From positions 92,313-156,312 of the forward strand of contig CAZLRF010000002.1 in NCBI GenBank assembly GCA_964561785.1: 64,000 nucleotides of DNA, given 5' to 3'. Within the stretch, counting starts at the first letter, position 1, and every line of letters begins with the position of its first letter. The notes beneath the pieces were generated by a model that saw only the letters and a program-made list of their open reading frames with translations, had not been told where the DNA came from and did not search any database. Below, piece by piece: positions 53,874-62,707 of the stretch. Position numbers and translations under genes: made by a program. This stretch comes from DATBSL01 sp964561785. Lineage in GTDB: Bacteria > Acidobacteriota > Vicinamibacteria > Fen-336.

Positions 53874-55499
53874 ATGCGAGCCCATTCCGCCGTCGCCGCC
53901 CTCCTGTGCGCCGTCCTCGTCCTCACCGCCGTGCCCGCGGCCCCGTGCACGAGCGTCCTCGTCGCGCGCGGCGCGACCGCCGACGGCTCGACGATGATCA
54001 CCTACGCCGCCGACAGCCACACGCTCTACGGCGAGCTGTACATGACGCCGGCCGGCATCCACGGCCCCGGTGCGATGCGGGACGTGGTCGAGTGGGACAC
54101 CGGCAAGCACCTCGGCCGGATCCCCCAGGCGCCGGTCACCTACCAGACGATCGGCAACATGAACGAGCACCAGGTCGCGATCACCGAGAGCACGTGGGGA
54201 GGGAGGGAGGAGCTCGCCGGCCCGGCGGGGATCATCGACTACGGGAGCCTCATCTGGATCGCGCTCGAGCGGTCGAAGACGGCGCGGGAGGCGATCCGGA
54301 CGATGGCCTCGCTCGTCGAGGAGCACGGCTACGCGTCGACCGGTGAGTCGTTCTCCATCTCCGACCCGAACGAGGTCTGGCTGATGGAGCTGATCGGCAA
54401 GGGCAAGGGACACAAGGGCGCGGTCTGGGTCGCCCGGCGCCTGCCCGAGGGCCACATCTGCGCCCACGCCAACCACGCTCGGATCCGGACCTTCCCCCTC
54501 GCCGACCCCGAGAACGCGCTCTACGCGAAGGACGTCGTCGCCTTCGCCCGGGAGAAGGGGTGGTTCTCCGGCCGGGACGAGGAGTTCAGCTTCGCCGACA
54601 CCTACGCGCCGCTCGATTTCGGGGCCCTGCGCTTCTGCGAGGCGCGGGTGTGGAGCGTCTTCCGGCGCGCTGCGCCCTCGCTCGCCCTGCCCGCGGACCT
54701 CATTCTCGGGAACGTGAAGGCCGAGCGGCTGCCCCTGTGGATCCAGCCTGACCGCAAGCTCGCGGTGGCCGACGTCATGGCGCTCATGCGCGACCACTAC
54801 GAGGGCACCCCGCTCGACATGACGAAGGACGTCGGGGCGGGTCCGTTCGCCCTCCCCTACCGCTGGCGGCCGATGACGTGGGAGGTGGACGGCGGGAAGT
54901 ACGTCCACGAGCGGGCGATCTCCACCCAGCAGACGGGCTACTCGCTGGTGTCGCAGTCGCGCTCCTGGCTGCCGTCGCCGATCGGCGGCGTGCTGTGGTT
55001 CGGGCTCGACGACACCGCGAGCACCGTCTACATGCCCATGTACGTGGGCATGAGGCGCGTTCCGAAGAGCCTCGCCGTGGGCACGGGGGACTTCTCCCGC
55101 TTCAGCTGGGACTCGGCCTTCTGGACGTTCAACTTCGTCGCCAACTGGGCCTACTCGCGCTGGGCGGACATGATCGTGGACGTGCGGCGGGTGCAGGGCG
55201 AGCTCGAGGGACGCTTCCTGGCCGAGCAGGCCGAGGTCGAGAAGGCGGCCCTCGAGCTTCACGCGCGGGCCCCCGGGCTCGCCCGCGATCACCTCACCGA
55301 GTACTCGACGCGCGTCGCCGAGGAGACGGTCGCGCGGTGGCGCCGGCTCGGCGAGTTCCTCGTATGGAAGTACCTCGACGGGAACGTGCGCGACGCGCAG
55401 GGCAAGGTCACCCACCCGAGGTACCCCGACTCGTGGTACCGCCGCATCGCGTCCGAGCACGGCGAGACGCTGAGGATGGCCGAGCCGCCGAGGGAGTGA
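53874..55499 (+). CDS. C69-family dipeptidase (PepD-like), exported
   Basis: A 541-residue Ntn-hydrolase. A signal peptide ends at AVPAAPC, exposing Cys as the N-terminal nucleophile (CTSVLVARGATADGSTM). Downstream are NMNEHQVAITESTWGG, IDYGSLIWIALERSKTAREA and GESFSISDPNEVWLMELIGK, all family hallmarks. It should degrade dipeptides in the periplasm. Convergent with the TonB receptor gene, 7 bases apart. Confidence 0.93.
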   Translation: MRAHSAVAALLCAVLVLTAVPAAPCTSVLVARGATADGSTMITYAADSHTLYGELYMTPAGIHGPGAMRDVVEWDTGKHLGRIPQAPVTYQTIGNMNEHQVAITESTWGGREELAGPAGIIDYGSLIWIALERSKTAREAIRTMASLVEEHGYASTGESFSISDPNEVWLMELIGKGKGHKGAVWVARRLPEGHICAHANHARIRTFPLADPENALYAKDVVAFAREKGWFSGRDEEFSFADTYAPLDFGALRFCEARVWSVFRRAAPSLALPADLILGNVKAERLPLWIQPDRKLAVADVMALMRDHYEGTPLDMTKDVGAGPFALPYRWRPMTWEVDGGKYVHERAISTQQTGYSLVSQSRSWLPSPIGGVLWFGLDDTASTVYMPMYVGMRRVPKSLAVGTGDFSRFSWDSAFWTFNFVANWAYSRWADMIVDVRRVQGELEGRFLAEQAEVEKAALELHARAPGLARDHLTEYSTRVAEETVARWRRLGEFLVWKYLDGNVRDAQGKVTHPRYPDSWYRRIASEHGETLRMAEPPRE

Positions 55500-55506
55500 C
55501 CTCCGC

Positions 55507-57861
55507 TCAGAACCGCGCGGTGAGGCCGGCCTGGACGAGCCGGGGCGGACCGGGGAGCATCCCCCGGCTGCGGTCGGCGAGGAAGAGCTCGTCGAGGAGG
55601 TTCTTCGCGGTCACGAAGAGGGTGACGCGCCGCAGGTCCCAGCTCAGGGCGAGGTTCCAGACGGTGTAGGCGGGGAGCAGGCCGCGCTGGCCGTCCGCGG
55701 TCGACTCGCGCGTGTTGAGGTCGTCCGCGTACTGCTCGCCGACGTGGACGGACTCGATCTGGGCGGCGAGCCCGCGCGGGTGGCGATAGCCGAGGGCCGC
55801 GGTGAGGGTCCGCTCCGGGGCGTAGGGCAGGCGGTTGCCGCTGACGCTCGTCGAGCCCGATCCCGGCACGTTGCTGAACCGGGTGCCCTCGAACCGCGCG
55901 ACGGGCAGGGCGGTGAAGACCGCCCGGAGGAAGACGTTGTGGCGCGAGCCGGTGATGGCCGTGGAGTCGGCCTGCACCGCGAGCTCGAATCCCTCGTGCA
56001 GCGTCTCGCCCCCGTTGGTCAGCGTGGCGCCGACCCCGCCCGCGAGCGAGGCGGGCACGATCTGGTTCTCGTAGTCGTTGCGGAAGACGGTCGCCTCGAG
56101 CCTCACCCCGGGCCGGACGAGACCGCGCAGGCCGATCTCGGAGTTCCAGCTCAGCTCGGCGTCGAGCTCCACCACGCCGCCCGAGTTGCTGATCACGTCC
56201 TCGGTGCGCGGCGGGGCGAAGCCGCGGTGGACCCCGGCGAAGAGGTTGAGCCTCTCGCTCGGGGCCCAGGCGAGGCCGACGCCCGGGACCCACTGGAGGA
56301 GCTCGCTCGTCCCGGTGGCCCCCGCGCCGGCGTTCGCCAGCCGGTTCGTCCGCTCGTAGGTCACGGACTCGAGCCGCACGCCGCCGCTCAGCACGAACGG
56401 CCCGAGCAGCAGGCGCTCCTGGACGAAGGCCGACAGCGCCCGGTTCTCGCGGCGGTTGTCCTCGACGGTGACGCCGGTGCGGGCGGTCGGCGTGTCGCCG
56501 TTCACCTGGCGCCGCTCCTGGGTCTCGAAGTGCGCGCGGACCCCGATCTCCGACTCGCTGCGCACCCCGGCGAGGACGAACGGCACGCGCAGGCGCGGCT
56601 CGACGCCGAAGTGGTCGTAGTCGCGCAGCCGTCCCTCGTTGCCGCAGGTGGTGAGCAGGTTCTCCATGCCCCCGCACTTGGGGTCGAGGCGGTCGTTCGG
56701 GCGCTGGAGCGAGTTGCTCGACTGACGCCACCAGTCGCGGGAGAAGCGGGAGGCGTAGGCGTGGGTGGTGAGCAGCGCCGGGCCGAGGAGGGCCTGGTGC
56801 TTGAGCGAGGCGCCGAAGCGCCAGCCGTCGAAGCCGTCGTTCTCGAAGGGGTTGCCGCGCGGGTTCGCGTTCCACTCGGCGAGGGTGAGCCCCGAGTACG
56901 TGACCTGTGAGTCCTCCGCGTAGTAGTTGGCCTTGGCGGTGAGGGTCTGCGTCCGGCCCAGGGTGAAGACCGCCTTCACGTTGACGTCGTCGACCTGCGA
57001 CCCCACGTTCTCCCGCGCCCCCTCGCCCTGCTTGTGCATGTACTCGGCGAGGAGCGCGGTGCGGCCCCAGGTGCCGCCCGCCGTTCCCTGGGCGTTCCAA
57101 TAGTCGCGATTGCCGGCGGCGGCCCTCAGGCGGGCCTCCGGGCGGGCCGGGGGTGCGGGCGTGAGGTAGTTGATCACCCCGCCGACCGTCACCGGGCCGT
57201 AGGCGATCTGCCCGGAGCCCTTCACCACCTCGATGCCGTCGAAGCGCTCGATGGGCGGATGGTAGTAGCTCGCGTTGTCGCCGTAGGGGGCGAAGGTCAC
57301 GAAGAGGCCGTCCTCGAGGAGGAGGACCTTCGTCGAGCGCGTGGGGTTGAGGCCGCGGACGCCGATGTTGGGGCGCAGCGCGAGGCCCTCCTCGTCGCGG
57401 ACGTTGATGCCGCTCGCCTTGCGCAGCGCCTCGTTGACGCTCAGCACGCGGGAGGTCTCGAGCTCCTCGCGGTCGATCGTCTCCACGGAGCCCGGGGTCC
57501 TCCCGATGGTCTCCGCGCTGCCCGCGAGGCGCGTCCCGACCACCGTGACCTCGTCGGTGAACGTGCCGGGGCGCAGGACAAGGACGACCTCGGCGTCGTC
57601 GGGGACCCGCAGGCGCTCGCGCGCCACGGAGAAGCCGGCGGCGCTCGCCGCGACCTCGTACTCGGCGTCGGGGGCCTCGATCTCGAACCGGCCGTCCGGG
57701 AGCGAGCGCGCGGTGGCGAGATAGCCCACTGCGTCGCGGCGCAGGGTGACGAGCGCGCCGGGGACGGCGGCGCCCGAAGCATCCTCGACCCGCCCCCGGA
57801 CGGGCGAGGCGAGGGCGGAGAGCGGCAGGGCGGAGAGCAGAAAAATGAAACCGGTTTTCAT
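55507..57861 (-). CDS. TonB-dependent receptor (FecA-like)
   Basis: A 784-residue outer-membrane receptor. After the signal peptide (to LASPVRGRV) a carboxypeptidase-like regulatory domain (DASGAAVPGALVTLRRDA) precedes the plug (TFTDEVTVVGTRL, LRPNIGVRGLNPTRSTKVLL, GIEVVKGSGQIAYGPVTVGG) and a 22-strand-type barrel ending in GPPRLVQAGLTARF with terminal Phe. The closest architecture is the FecA group of ferric-chelate receptors; the ligand is not known. No TonB box is obvious. ExbBD/TonB are not in the window. Confidence 0.93.
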   Translation of the reverse strand: MKTGFIFLLSALPLSALASPVRGRVEDASGAAVPGALVTLRRDAVGYLATARSLPDGRFEIEAPDAEYEVAASAAGFSVARERLRVPDDAEVVLVLRPGTFTDEVTVVGTRLAGSAETIGRTPGSVETIDREELETSRVLSVNEALRKASGINVRDEEGLALRPNIGVRGLNPTRSTKVLLLEDGLFVTFAPYGDNASYYHPPIERFDGIEVVKGSGQIAYGPVTVGGVINYLTPAPPARPEARLRAAAGNRDYWNAQGTAGGTWGRTALLAEYMHKQGEGARENVGSQVDDVNVKAVFTLGRTQTLTAKANYYAEDSQVTYSGLTLAEWNANPRGNPFENDGFDGWRFGASLKHQALLGPALLTTHAYASRFSRDWWRQSSNSLQRPNDRLDPKCGGMENLLTTCGNEGRLRDYDHFGVEPRLRVPFVLAGVRSESEIGVRAHFETQERRQVNGDTPTARTGVTVEDNRRENRALSAFVQERLLLGPFVLSGGVRLESVTYERTNRLANAGAGATGTSELLQWVPGVGLAWAPSERLNLFAGVHRGFAPPRTEDVISNSGGVVELDAELSWNSEIGLRGLVRPGVRLEATVFRNDYENQIVPASLAGGVGATLTNGGETLHEGFELAVQADSTAITGSRHNVFLRAVFTALPVARFEGTRFSNVPGSGSTSVSGNRLPYAPERTLTAALGYRHPRGLAAQIESVHVGEQYADDLNTRESTADGQRGLLPAYTVWNLALSWDLRRVTLFVTAKNLLDELFLADRSRGMLPGPPRLVQAGLTARF

Positions 57862-57868
57862 GATCAGG

Positions 57869-57897
57869 ATGATAGGCAGGGGTCGTGATCCTGTCAA
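57869..57897 (-). promoter_or_regulatory. Near-consensus sigma-70 promoter of the TonB receptor, leaderless
   Basis: On the minus strand TTGACA (57892-57897), exactly 17 bases and TATCAT (57869-57874). Seven bases then lead to the ATG at 57861, so transcription should begin at the start codon. ATGATCAGG/ATGATAGG and the palindrome AAACCGGTTT (57849-57858) lie next to it, possible sites for an iron-type repressor; I see no clean Fur box. Confidence 0.7.
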
Positions 57898-57976
57898 GCG
57901 GTTCGTATGGACTAGCGACAATGAATCGTTTGCCTCATTCGAGGCGGGCCGGCGGGGTGCGTGAGAGAATCCGGGT

Positions 57977-58849
57977 GTGAGATCCGAAGCGTCGCCTTCC
58001 GGCCGTGCCGCGCTTCTCTGGGTCCTCGCCTTCCTGCTGATGGCCGGCGCGGCCGTCTGGCAACGGCTCACGGGTCCGACCCACCCCAAGCGGGCGCGGG
58101 TCGAGCTCGCCGGACGGGAGCTGCGCCTGCGCCTGCTGCGCTCGTCCGTCTCCGGCGAGCCGTTCCTGGTCAGCGTACCCGCGCCGGAGGGGGTGTCGGG
58201 CGTCGTCCGCTACCGGCGCTACCCGACGGACGAGCCCTTCCAGGACGTGCCGCTGCGCCGGGAGGGCGGCGCGCTCGCGGCCCTCCTGCCGACCCAGCCC
58301 CCGGCGGGGAAGCTCGAGTACTCGGTCGTGCTGGAGGCGGGGGGCCGCACGGTGCCGGCGCCCGCCGAGGGCCCCGTGGTGATGCGCTTCAAGGGCGACG
58401 TGCCGGCGGGCGTCCTCGTCCCCCACGTCGTCTTCATGTTCTTCGGGATGATGATCGGCCTGCGCTCGGCCCTCGCCGCCGCGTTCGCCCGTCCCGAGGC
58501 GCGCCGTTACGCCTGGGTCGCCCTCGTGCTGATCAGCGTGGGCGGGCTCGTGCTGGGGCCGATCGTGCAGAAGTACGCCTTCGGCGCCTACTGGACGGGC
58601 TGGCCCTTCGGCGAGGACCTGACCGACAACAAGACGCTCGCGATGTGGCTCGCGTGGGTCGTGGCGGTCGTCGTGCTCGGCCGGCGTAGCGACCCGTCCG
58701 ACCGCCGCGCCCGGTGGACGGTGGCGGCCGCGGCCGCGGTCACGATCGCGGTCTACCTCGTCCCCCACTCGCTGCGCGGCAGCCAGCTCGACTACGGCAA
58801 GCTCCAGGGCGGGGCGGCCGCGAAGGACGCGGTCGGCAGCGGGCGATGA
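57977..58849 (+). CDS. Integral membrane protein of unknown function
   Basis: A 290-residue protein. One N-terminal helix (ALLWVLAFLLMAGAAVW) is followed by a ~100-residue beta-rich extracytoplasmic domain (VELAGRELRLRLLRSS, FLVSVPAPEG) and four helices (VPHVVFMFFGMMIGLRSALA, YAWVALVLISVGGLVLG, TLAMWLAWVVAVVVL, VTIAVYLVPHSLRG). No family assigned, though similar conserved membrane proteins exist in several phyla. GTG at 57977. Its stop overlaps the phoD start (ATGA). Confidence 0.72.
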   Translation: MRSEASPSGRAALLWVLAFLLMAGAAVWQRLTGPTHPKRARVELAGRELRLRLLRSSVSGEPFLVSVPAPEGVSGVVRYRRYPTDEPFQDVPLRREGGALAALLPTQPPAGKLEYSVVLEAGGRTVPAPAEGPVVMRFKGDVPAGVLVPHVVFMFFGMMIGLRSALAAAFARPEARRYAWVALVLISVGGLVLGPIVQKYAFGAYWTGWPFGEDLTDNKTLAMWLAWVVAVVVLGRRSDPSDRRARWTVAAAAAVTIAVYLVPHSLRGSQLDYGKLQGGAAAKDAVGSGR

Positions 58850-60414
58850 GGCGGCGGCGCTTCGTCGGCGGGGCGCTCCGGGCGGGCGGGTCCGCCCTCG
58901 GGGCCTCCCTGCTGCCCCGTGCCCTCGTCGGCGCGCCCGCGATCCTCACCCCCGAGTCGGCGCGGCCGAAGGCCGCCTACGGCGCGAGCGCCGGCGACGT
59001 CACGGGCGGCCGCGCCGTCATCTGGTCCCACGTGGACCGCCCGGCGCGGATGTTCGTCGAGTGGTCGACGCGCGCCTCCTTCGCCGAGGCCCGCCGCGTG
59101 CCGGGCCCGGCCGCGCTGCCGGAGGACGGTCTCACCGCCCGCCTCGACCTCGACGGCCTGCCCCCCGGCCAGCGCATCGCCTACCGCGTCCTCTTCCAGG
59201 ACCTGCGCGACCCGAACGCGTGGAGCCTCCCGGTCGAGGGCTCGTTCCGCACGCCCCCCGCCGGCCACGGCGCGGTGCGCATCGCCTTCTCGGGCGACAC
59301 CTGCGGCCAGGGCTGGGGGATCGACGAGGCGCGGGGCGGGTTCCGCACCTACGAGTCGATGCTGCGGGCCGAGCCCGACCTCTTCGTTCACCTCGGCGAC
59401 ACCGTCTACCCCGACAACCCGCTGCTGCCCGAGGTCAGGCTCGACGACGGCTCGGTCTGGCGCAACCTCGTCACCCCGGCGAAGGCGAAGGTGGCGGAGA
59501 CCCTCGACGAGTTCCGGGGCAACCACCTCTACAACCGCCTCGACGGACACCTGCGCCGCTTCGAGGCCGCGGTCTCGCAGGTCGTCCTGTGGGACGACCA
59601 CGAGGTCCTCAACAACTGGTACCCGGGCAAGGTGCTCGAGGACCCCCGCTACACGGAGACGAGCGTCGACCTCCTCGCCGCCCGGGCCCGCCGGGCCTTC
59701 CTCGAGCACTACCCCCTCCGCCGCTCGGCCGCCGACCCCGAGCGCATCTACCGGTCGATCCCCTTCGGCGAGTCCGTCGAGGTCTTCGCCCTCGACATGC
59801 GCAGCGAGCGCGGGCGCAACTCCGCCAACCGCCAGGCCGCCTATGGGCCGGAGGCGGCGCTCCTCGGCCCCGCCCAGCTCGAGTGGCTGAAGGCCTCCCT
59901 CGCCGCCTCGCGCGCGAGGTGGAAGGTCGTCGCGAGCGACATGCCGATCGGCCTCGTCGTGGGCGACGGCCCCGGCCTCTACGAGGCGGTGGCGAACGCC
60001 GACGACGGGGCGCCCCTCGGCCGCGAGCACGAGGTCGCGTCGCTCCTCTCGTTCCTGAAGGCGCGCGAGGTCCGCAACGTCGTCTGGATCACGGCCGACG
60101 TCCACTACGCGGCCGTCCACCACTACAGCCCCGAGCGGGCCGCCTTCCGGGACTTCCTGCCCTTCTACGAGATCGTGGCCTGCCCGGCCCACGCCGGCAC
60201 GTTCGGACCCGCCGCGCTCGACGCGACGTTCGGCCCGGAGGTCCGCTTCCTCGGCATCCCTCCGGGCATGAAGCCGAACCGCCCGCCCTCGGACGGGCTG
60301 CAGTTCTTCGGCGTGCTCGACGTCGAGGGCCGGACGGGCGTTCTCCGCGTGGAGATCCGCAACCGCGAGGCAGCGACGCTCCACCGGCTCGAGATCGAGC
60401 CCGACCGGTCCTGA
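58846..60414 (+). CDS. phoD: PhoD-family phosphodiesterase/alkaline phosphatase
   Basis: A 522-residue exported enzyme. MRRRRFVGGALRAGGSALG is a twin-arginine signal. An N-terminal fibronectin-like domain (about 45-140) precedes the metallophosphatase part, with SGDTCG, HLGDTVYPDNP, VLWDDHEVLNNW and ITADVHYAAVHHYS providing the Ca/Fe ligands. It releases phosphate from phosphodiesters. Length is normal. Translationally coupled to the preceding membrane protein gene. Confidence 0.93.
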   Translation: MRRRRFVGGALRAGGSALGASLLPRALVGAPAILTPESARPKAAYGASAGDVTGGRAVIWSHVDRPARMFVEWSTRASFAEARRVPGPAALPEDGLTARLDLDGLPPGQRIAYRVLFQDLRDPNAWSLPVEGSFRTPPAGHGAVRIAFSGDTCGQGWGIDEARGGFRTYESMLRAEPDLFVHLGDTVYPDNPLLPEVRLDDGSVWRNLVTPAKAKVAETLDEFRGNHLYNRLDGHLRRFEAAVSQVVLWDDHEVLNNWYPGKVLEDPRYTETSVDLLAARARRAFLEHYPLRRSAADPERIYRSIPFGESVEVFALDMRSERGRNSANRQAAYGPEAALLGPAQLEWLKASLAASRARWKVVASDMPIGLVVGDGPGLYEAVANADDGAPLGREHEVASLLSFLKAREVRNVVWITADVHYAAVHHYSPERAAFRDFLPFYEIVACPAHAGTFGPAALDATFGPEVRFLGIPPGMKPNRPPSDGLQFFGVLDVEGRTGVLRVEIRNREAATLHRLEIEPDRS

Positions 60415-60575
60415 TCCGCCTCTTCGCCCCGGCGCGGGAAGGAGCCCTGGTTTCGGGACCAGTGCGCAGCGGCGCGGCAGGGACGCGCCTCGGAGCCGGG
60501 AGCCCGCTGGCGGGGGATGGCGTGGGAACAGTCCAGGACAAGCTTGCCGACCCGGGGGTGCGGGTGCGGCTTTCG

Positions 60576-61427
60576 CTACTCGACCGACTTGTCCTTCGGC
60601 AGGCCCAGCGTCTCGTAGAGCCTGCGCCGGCCGTCCTTGTCGCCCTCGAGGACCTTTCTCGCGTAGCGGGCCACGTCGGCCGCGACCGCCCGCGGCACGA
60701 CGAGGACGCCGTCCCCGTCGGCCACGATCACGTCGCCGGGGATGACGAGGACGCCGCCGCAGACGATCGGCCGGTTGACCGACTCGATCTCGTTGCGGCC
60801 GGGACGGATGCCGCGGCCGGGGTGGCGGAAGTAGAGCGGGATCCTCTCCGTGACGATCTCGTCGGTGTCGCGCGCGGTGGCGTTCGTGACGAGGCCGACC
60901 ATCCCCCGGCTCTTCCAGGCCAGGATGTTGTTCGAACCGATCGAGCCGACGTCGGCGGCGAGGGCGTCGTCGAGGACGAGCGCCGAGCCGGGGCGCAGCA
61001 GCTCCAGGAAGGGCTCCGGCGAGAGCCGGTCGTACCAGTCGCCCGCCCACGCGTCGTACTCCGCGACCGGCCGCTTCCCCGCCTGGGCCCGCTGGGTCGG
61101 GACGTAGCGGGCCGTCACCGCGATGCCGACGAAGCGGTGGGCGTACGTCTGCGTGTCCTTCCACAGGGGCCGGATCTGGGGGTCCATGAGGCCCACGTTC
61201 GGCAGCCCGACCGCGTCCATGCCGTCGGTCACGTCCGCGACGCGCAGGCCCTCGAAGAGGGCGAGGAGCGCCCGGTCCTCCTCGGCGGAGTAGACGGGCG
61301 TCGCGATGAACCCGCGCCCCGCGCGGGCTTCGGCGGCCGCCCCCGCCGTCTGGGCCGGGGCGGGAAGGGCGGTCAGCAGGGCAGCGAGAGCCGCGACGGC
61401 TCCCGGCACGCAAGCGGTCCGGATCAT
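60576..61427 (-). CDS. Exported RraA-like protein
   Basis: A 283-residue protein. A signal peptide (ACVPGAVAALAALLTALPAP to AQTAG) precedes a RraA/HMG-aldolase fold: LRVADVTDGMDAVGLP, LVLDDALAADVGSIGSNN and LVTNATARDTDEI, including the Asp/Arg of the pyruvate-aldolase active site. RraA folds are normally cytoplasmic (aldolases or RNase E regulators), so export is unusual. It follows the double redoxin gene by 26 bases on the same strand. Confidence 0.82.
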   Translation of the reverse strand: MIRTACVPGAVAALAALLTALPAPAQTAGAAAEARAGRGFIATPVYSAEEDRALLALFEGLRVADVTDGMDAVGLPNVGLMDPQIRPLWKDTQTYAHRFVGIAVTARYVPTQRAQAGKRPVAEYDAWAGDWYDRLSPEPFLELLRPGSALVLDDALAADVGSIGSNNILAWKSRGMVGLVTNATARDTDEIVTERIPLYFRHPGRGIRPGRNEIESVNRPIVCGGVLVIPGDVIVADGDGVLVVPRAVAADVARYARKVLEGDKDGRRRLYETLGLPKDKSVE

Positions 61428-61453
61428 GTCGTCTCGCTCCTTTGGGACAGGCC

Positions 61454-62611
61454 CTACTTCCCGCCCGGGGTCGAGTGGTAGTAGCGGCCCAGCCAGCCCA
61501 CGATCGCCTTGCGCAGCTTCAGGGTATCGAAGGCCCCCTCGCTGCGGTAGACGACCTCGCCCCCGGGGGCGACGAGGAACGTGTGCGGCAGCGCGCCCTG
61601 CCACTTCGGGTCGACCGCCTCGATGAGGGCGTAGGGATCCCCCTTGTCGAACGCGACGTTGCGCATCGAGGCCTGCTGCTCCTTCAGGAAGGCGAGCGCG
61701 GCCTCCCGCTTCGCCGCGTCGTCGGCGTTCACGGTCACGACCTCGAAATCCCGTCCGCGGTAGATGCGGTGGACCGTCACGAGGTCGGGGAACTCGATCT
61801 TGCACGGCCCGCACCAGGTGGCCCACACGTTCACGAGGCGCAGCTTCTTCCCGCCCGCGTTGGCGGCGATCGCCTTCACCCCCGCCTCGTCGACCGTCTC
61901 GAGCGCGACCGGCTCCTGCGCCCACCGCTCGAGGCCCTCCTTCACCCAGGGCCGCTTGTCCGACCACTTGACCGAGCAGCCGAAGACCTTGGTCGTCTCG
62001 ACCGCCACCGGCTTTCCGGCGAGCACCGCCTCGATCGCGTCGCGGGTGTCGGAGGTTCGCGCCTTCGCCGGGTTCTCGTTGTCGTCCACGCGTCCCACGA
62101 AGCGCAGCTTGCGGGCCGCGTCGAACACGAACACGTGGGGCGTCGCCACCGGCCCGTAGGCGCGAGACATCGACTGCGTCTCGCCGTCGTAGAGGTAGGG
62201 GAAGGTCCACCCGCGGTCCTTCGCCCGCACCTTCATGTCCTCGAGCGTGTCCCCGACGTCGGAGTAGCCCTGCTCGTCGAGACGCAGCGCGAGCGGGTCG
62301 TTCGGCGACACGAGCACGATCCGGACGCCCCGGCCCGTGAAGTCCGCATGGAGCTTCTCGATCCGCTCCTCGTAGGCCTGGGCGGTCGGGCAGTGGTTCG
62401 CGGTGAAGACGAGCACGAGCACCTTTGCGTCGGCGAAGCTCGCGAGGGTGTAGCGCCGGCCGTCGACGCCGGGGAGGTCGAAGTCCGGCGCGGCGGCGCC
62501 GATCGCGAGCGTGGGGTGGGCCGGCCCCTCCTCGGCGGGGGCGGGCGCCGGCGCGAGGGCGGCGCAGGCGAAGAGCGAGAGCGCCGCGAGACGGGAGAGA
62601 CTTCGGGTCAT
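61454..62611 (-). CDS. Exported protein with two thioredoxin-like domains
   Basis: A 385-residue protein. After a signal peptide (to APAEEGP) comes an AhpC/TSA-like domain (about 35-190; PDFDLPGVDGRRYTL, TANHCPTAQAYEERI with a single Cys) and a TlpA-like domain (about 215-380) with the redox motif WATWCGPCKIEF and a following FLVAPGG strand (preceded by the cis-Pro in LPHTF). It should act in periplasmic disulfide or peroxide chemistry. The RraA-like gene is downstream in the same unit. Confidence 0.87.
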   Translation of the reverse strand: MTRSLSRLAALSLFACAALAPAPAPAEEGPAHPTLAIGAAAPDFDLPGVDGRRYTLASFADAKVLVLVFTANHCPTAQAYEERIEKLHADFTGRGVRIVLVSPNDPLALRLDEQGYSDVGDTLEDMKVRAKDRGWTFPYLYDGETQSMSRAYGPVATPHVFVFDAARKLRFVGRVDDNENPAKARTSDTRDAIEAVLAGKPVAVETTKVFGCSVKWSDKRPWVKEGLERWAQEPVALETVDEAGVKAIAANAGGKKLRLVNVWATWCGPCKIEFPDLVTVHRIYRGRDFEVVTVNADDAAKREAALAFLKEQQASMRNVAFDKGDPYALIEAVDPKWQGALPHTFLVAPGGEVVYRSEGAFDTLKLRKAIVGWLGRYYHSTPGGK

Positions 62612-62707
62612 GAGGCCTCCAGCGGGAGAGGCCCGCGCCGGGGCGCGCGGGCGGGGACGATCCTAGCACGCGGGCGTCGTATGATTCGGGCCGAAAGGGA
62701 GGCCCCG

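Noticed and set aside
57849..57874. A Fur box at the TonB receptor promoter
   Set aside because: The AT-poor repeats ATGATCAGG/ATGATAGG only loosely resemble the 19-bp consensus.
60415..60575. A hidden gene or RNA in the gap after phoD
   Set aside because: No conserved motif, promoter or convincing fold could be seen.
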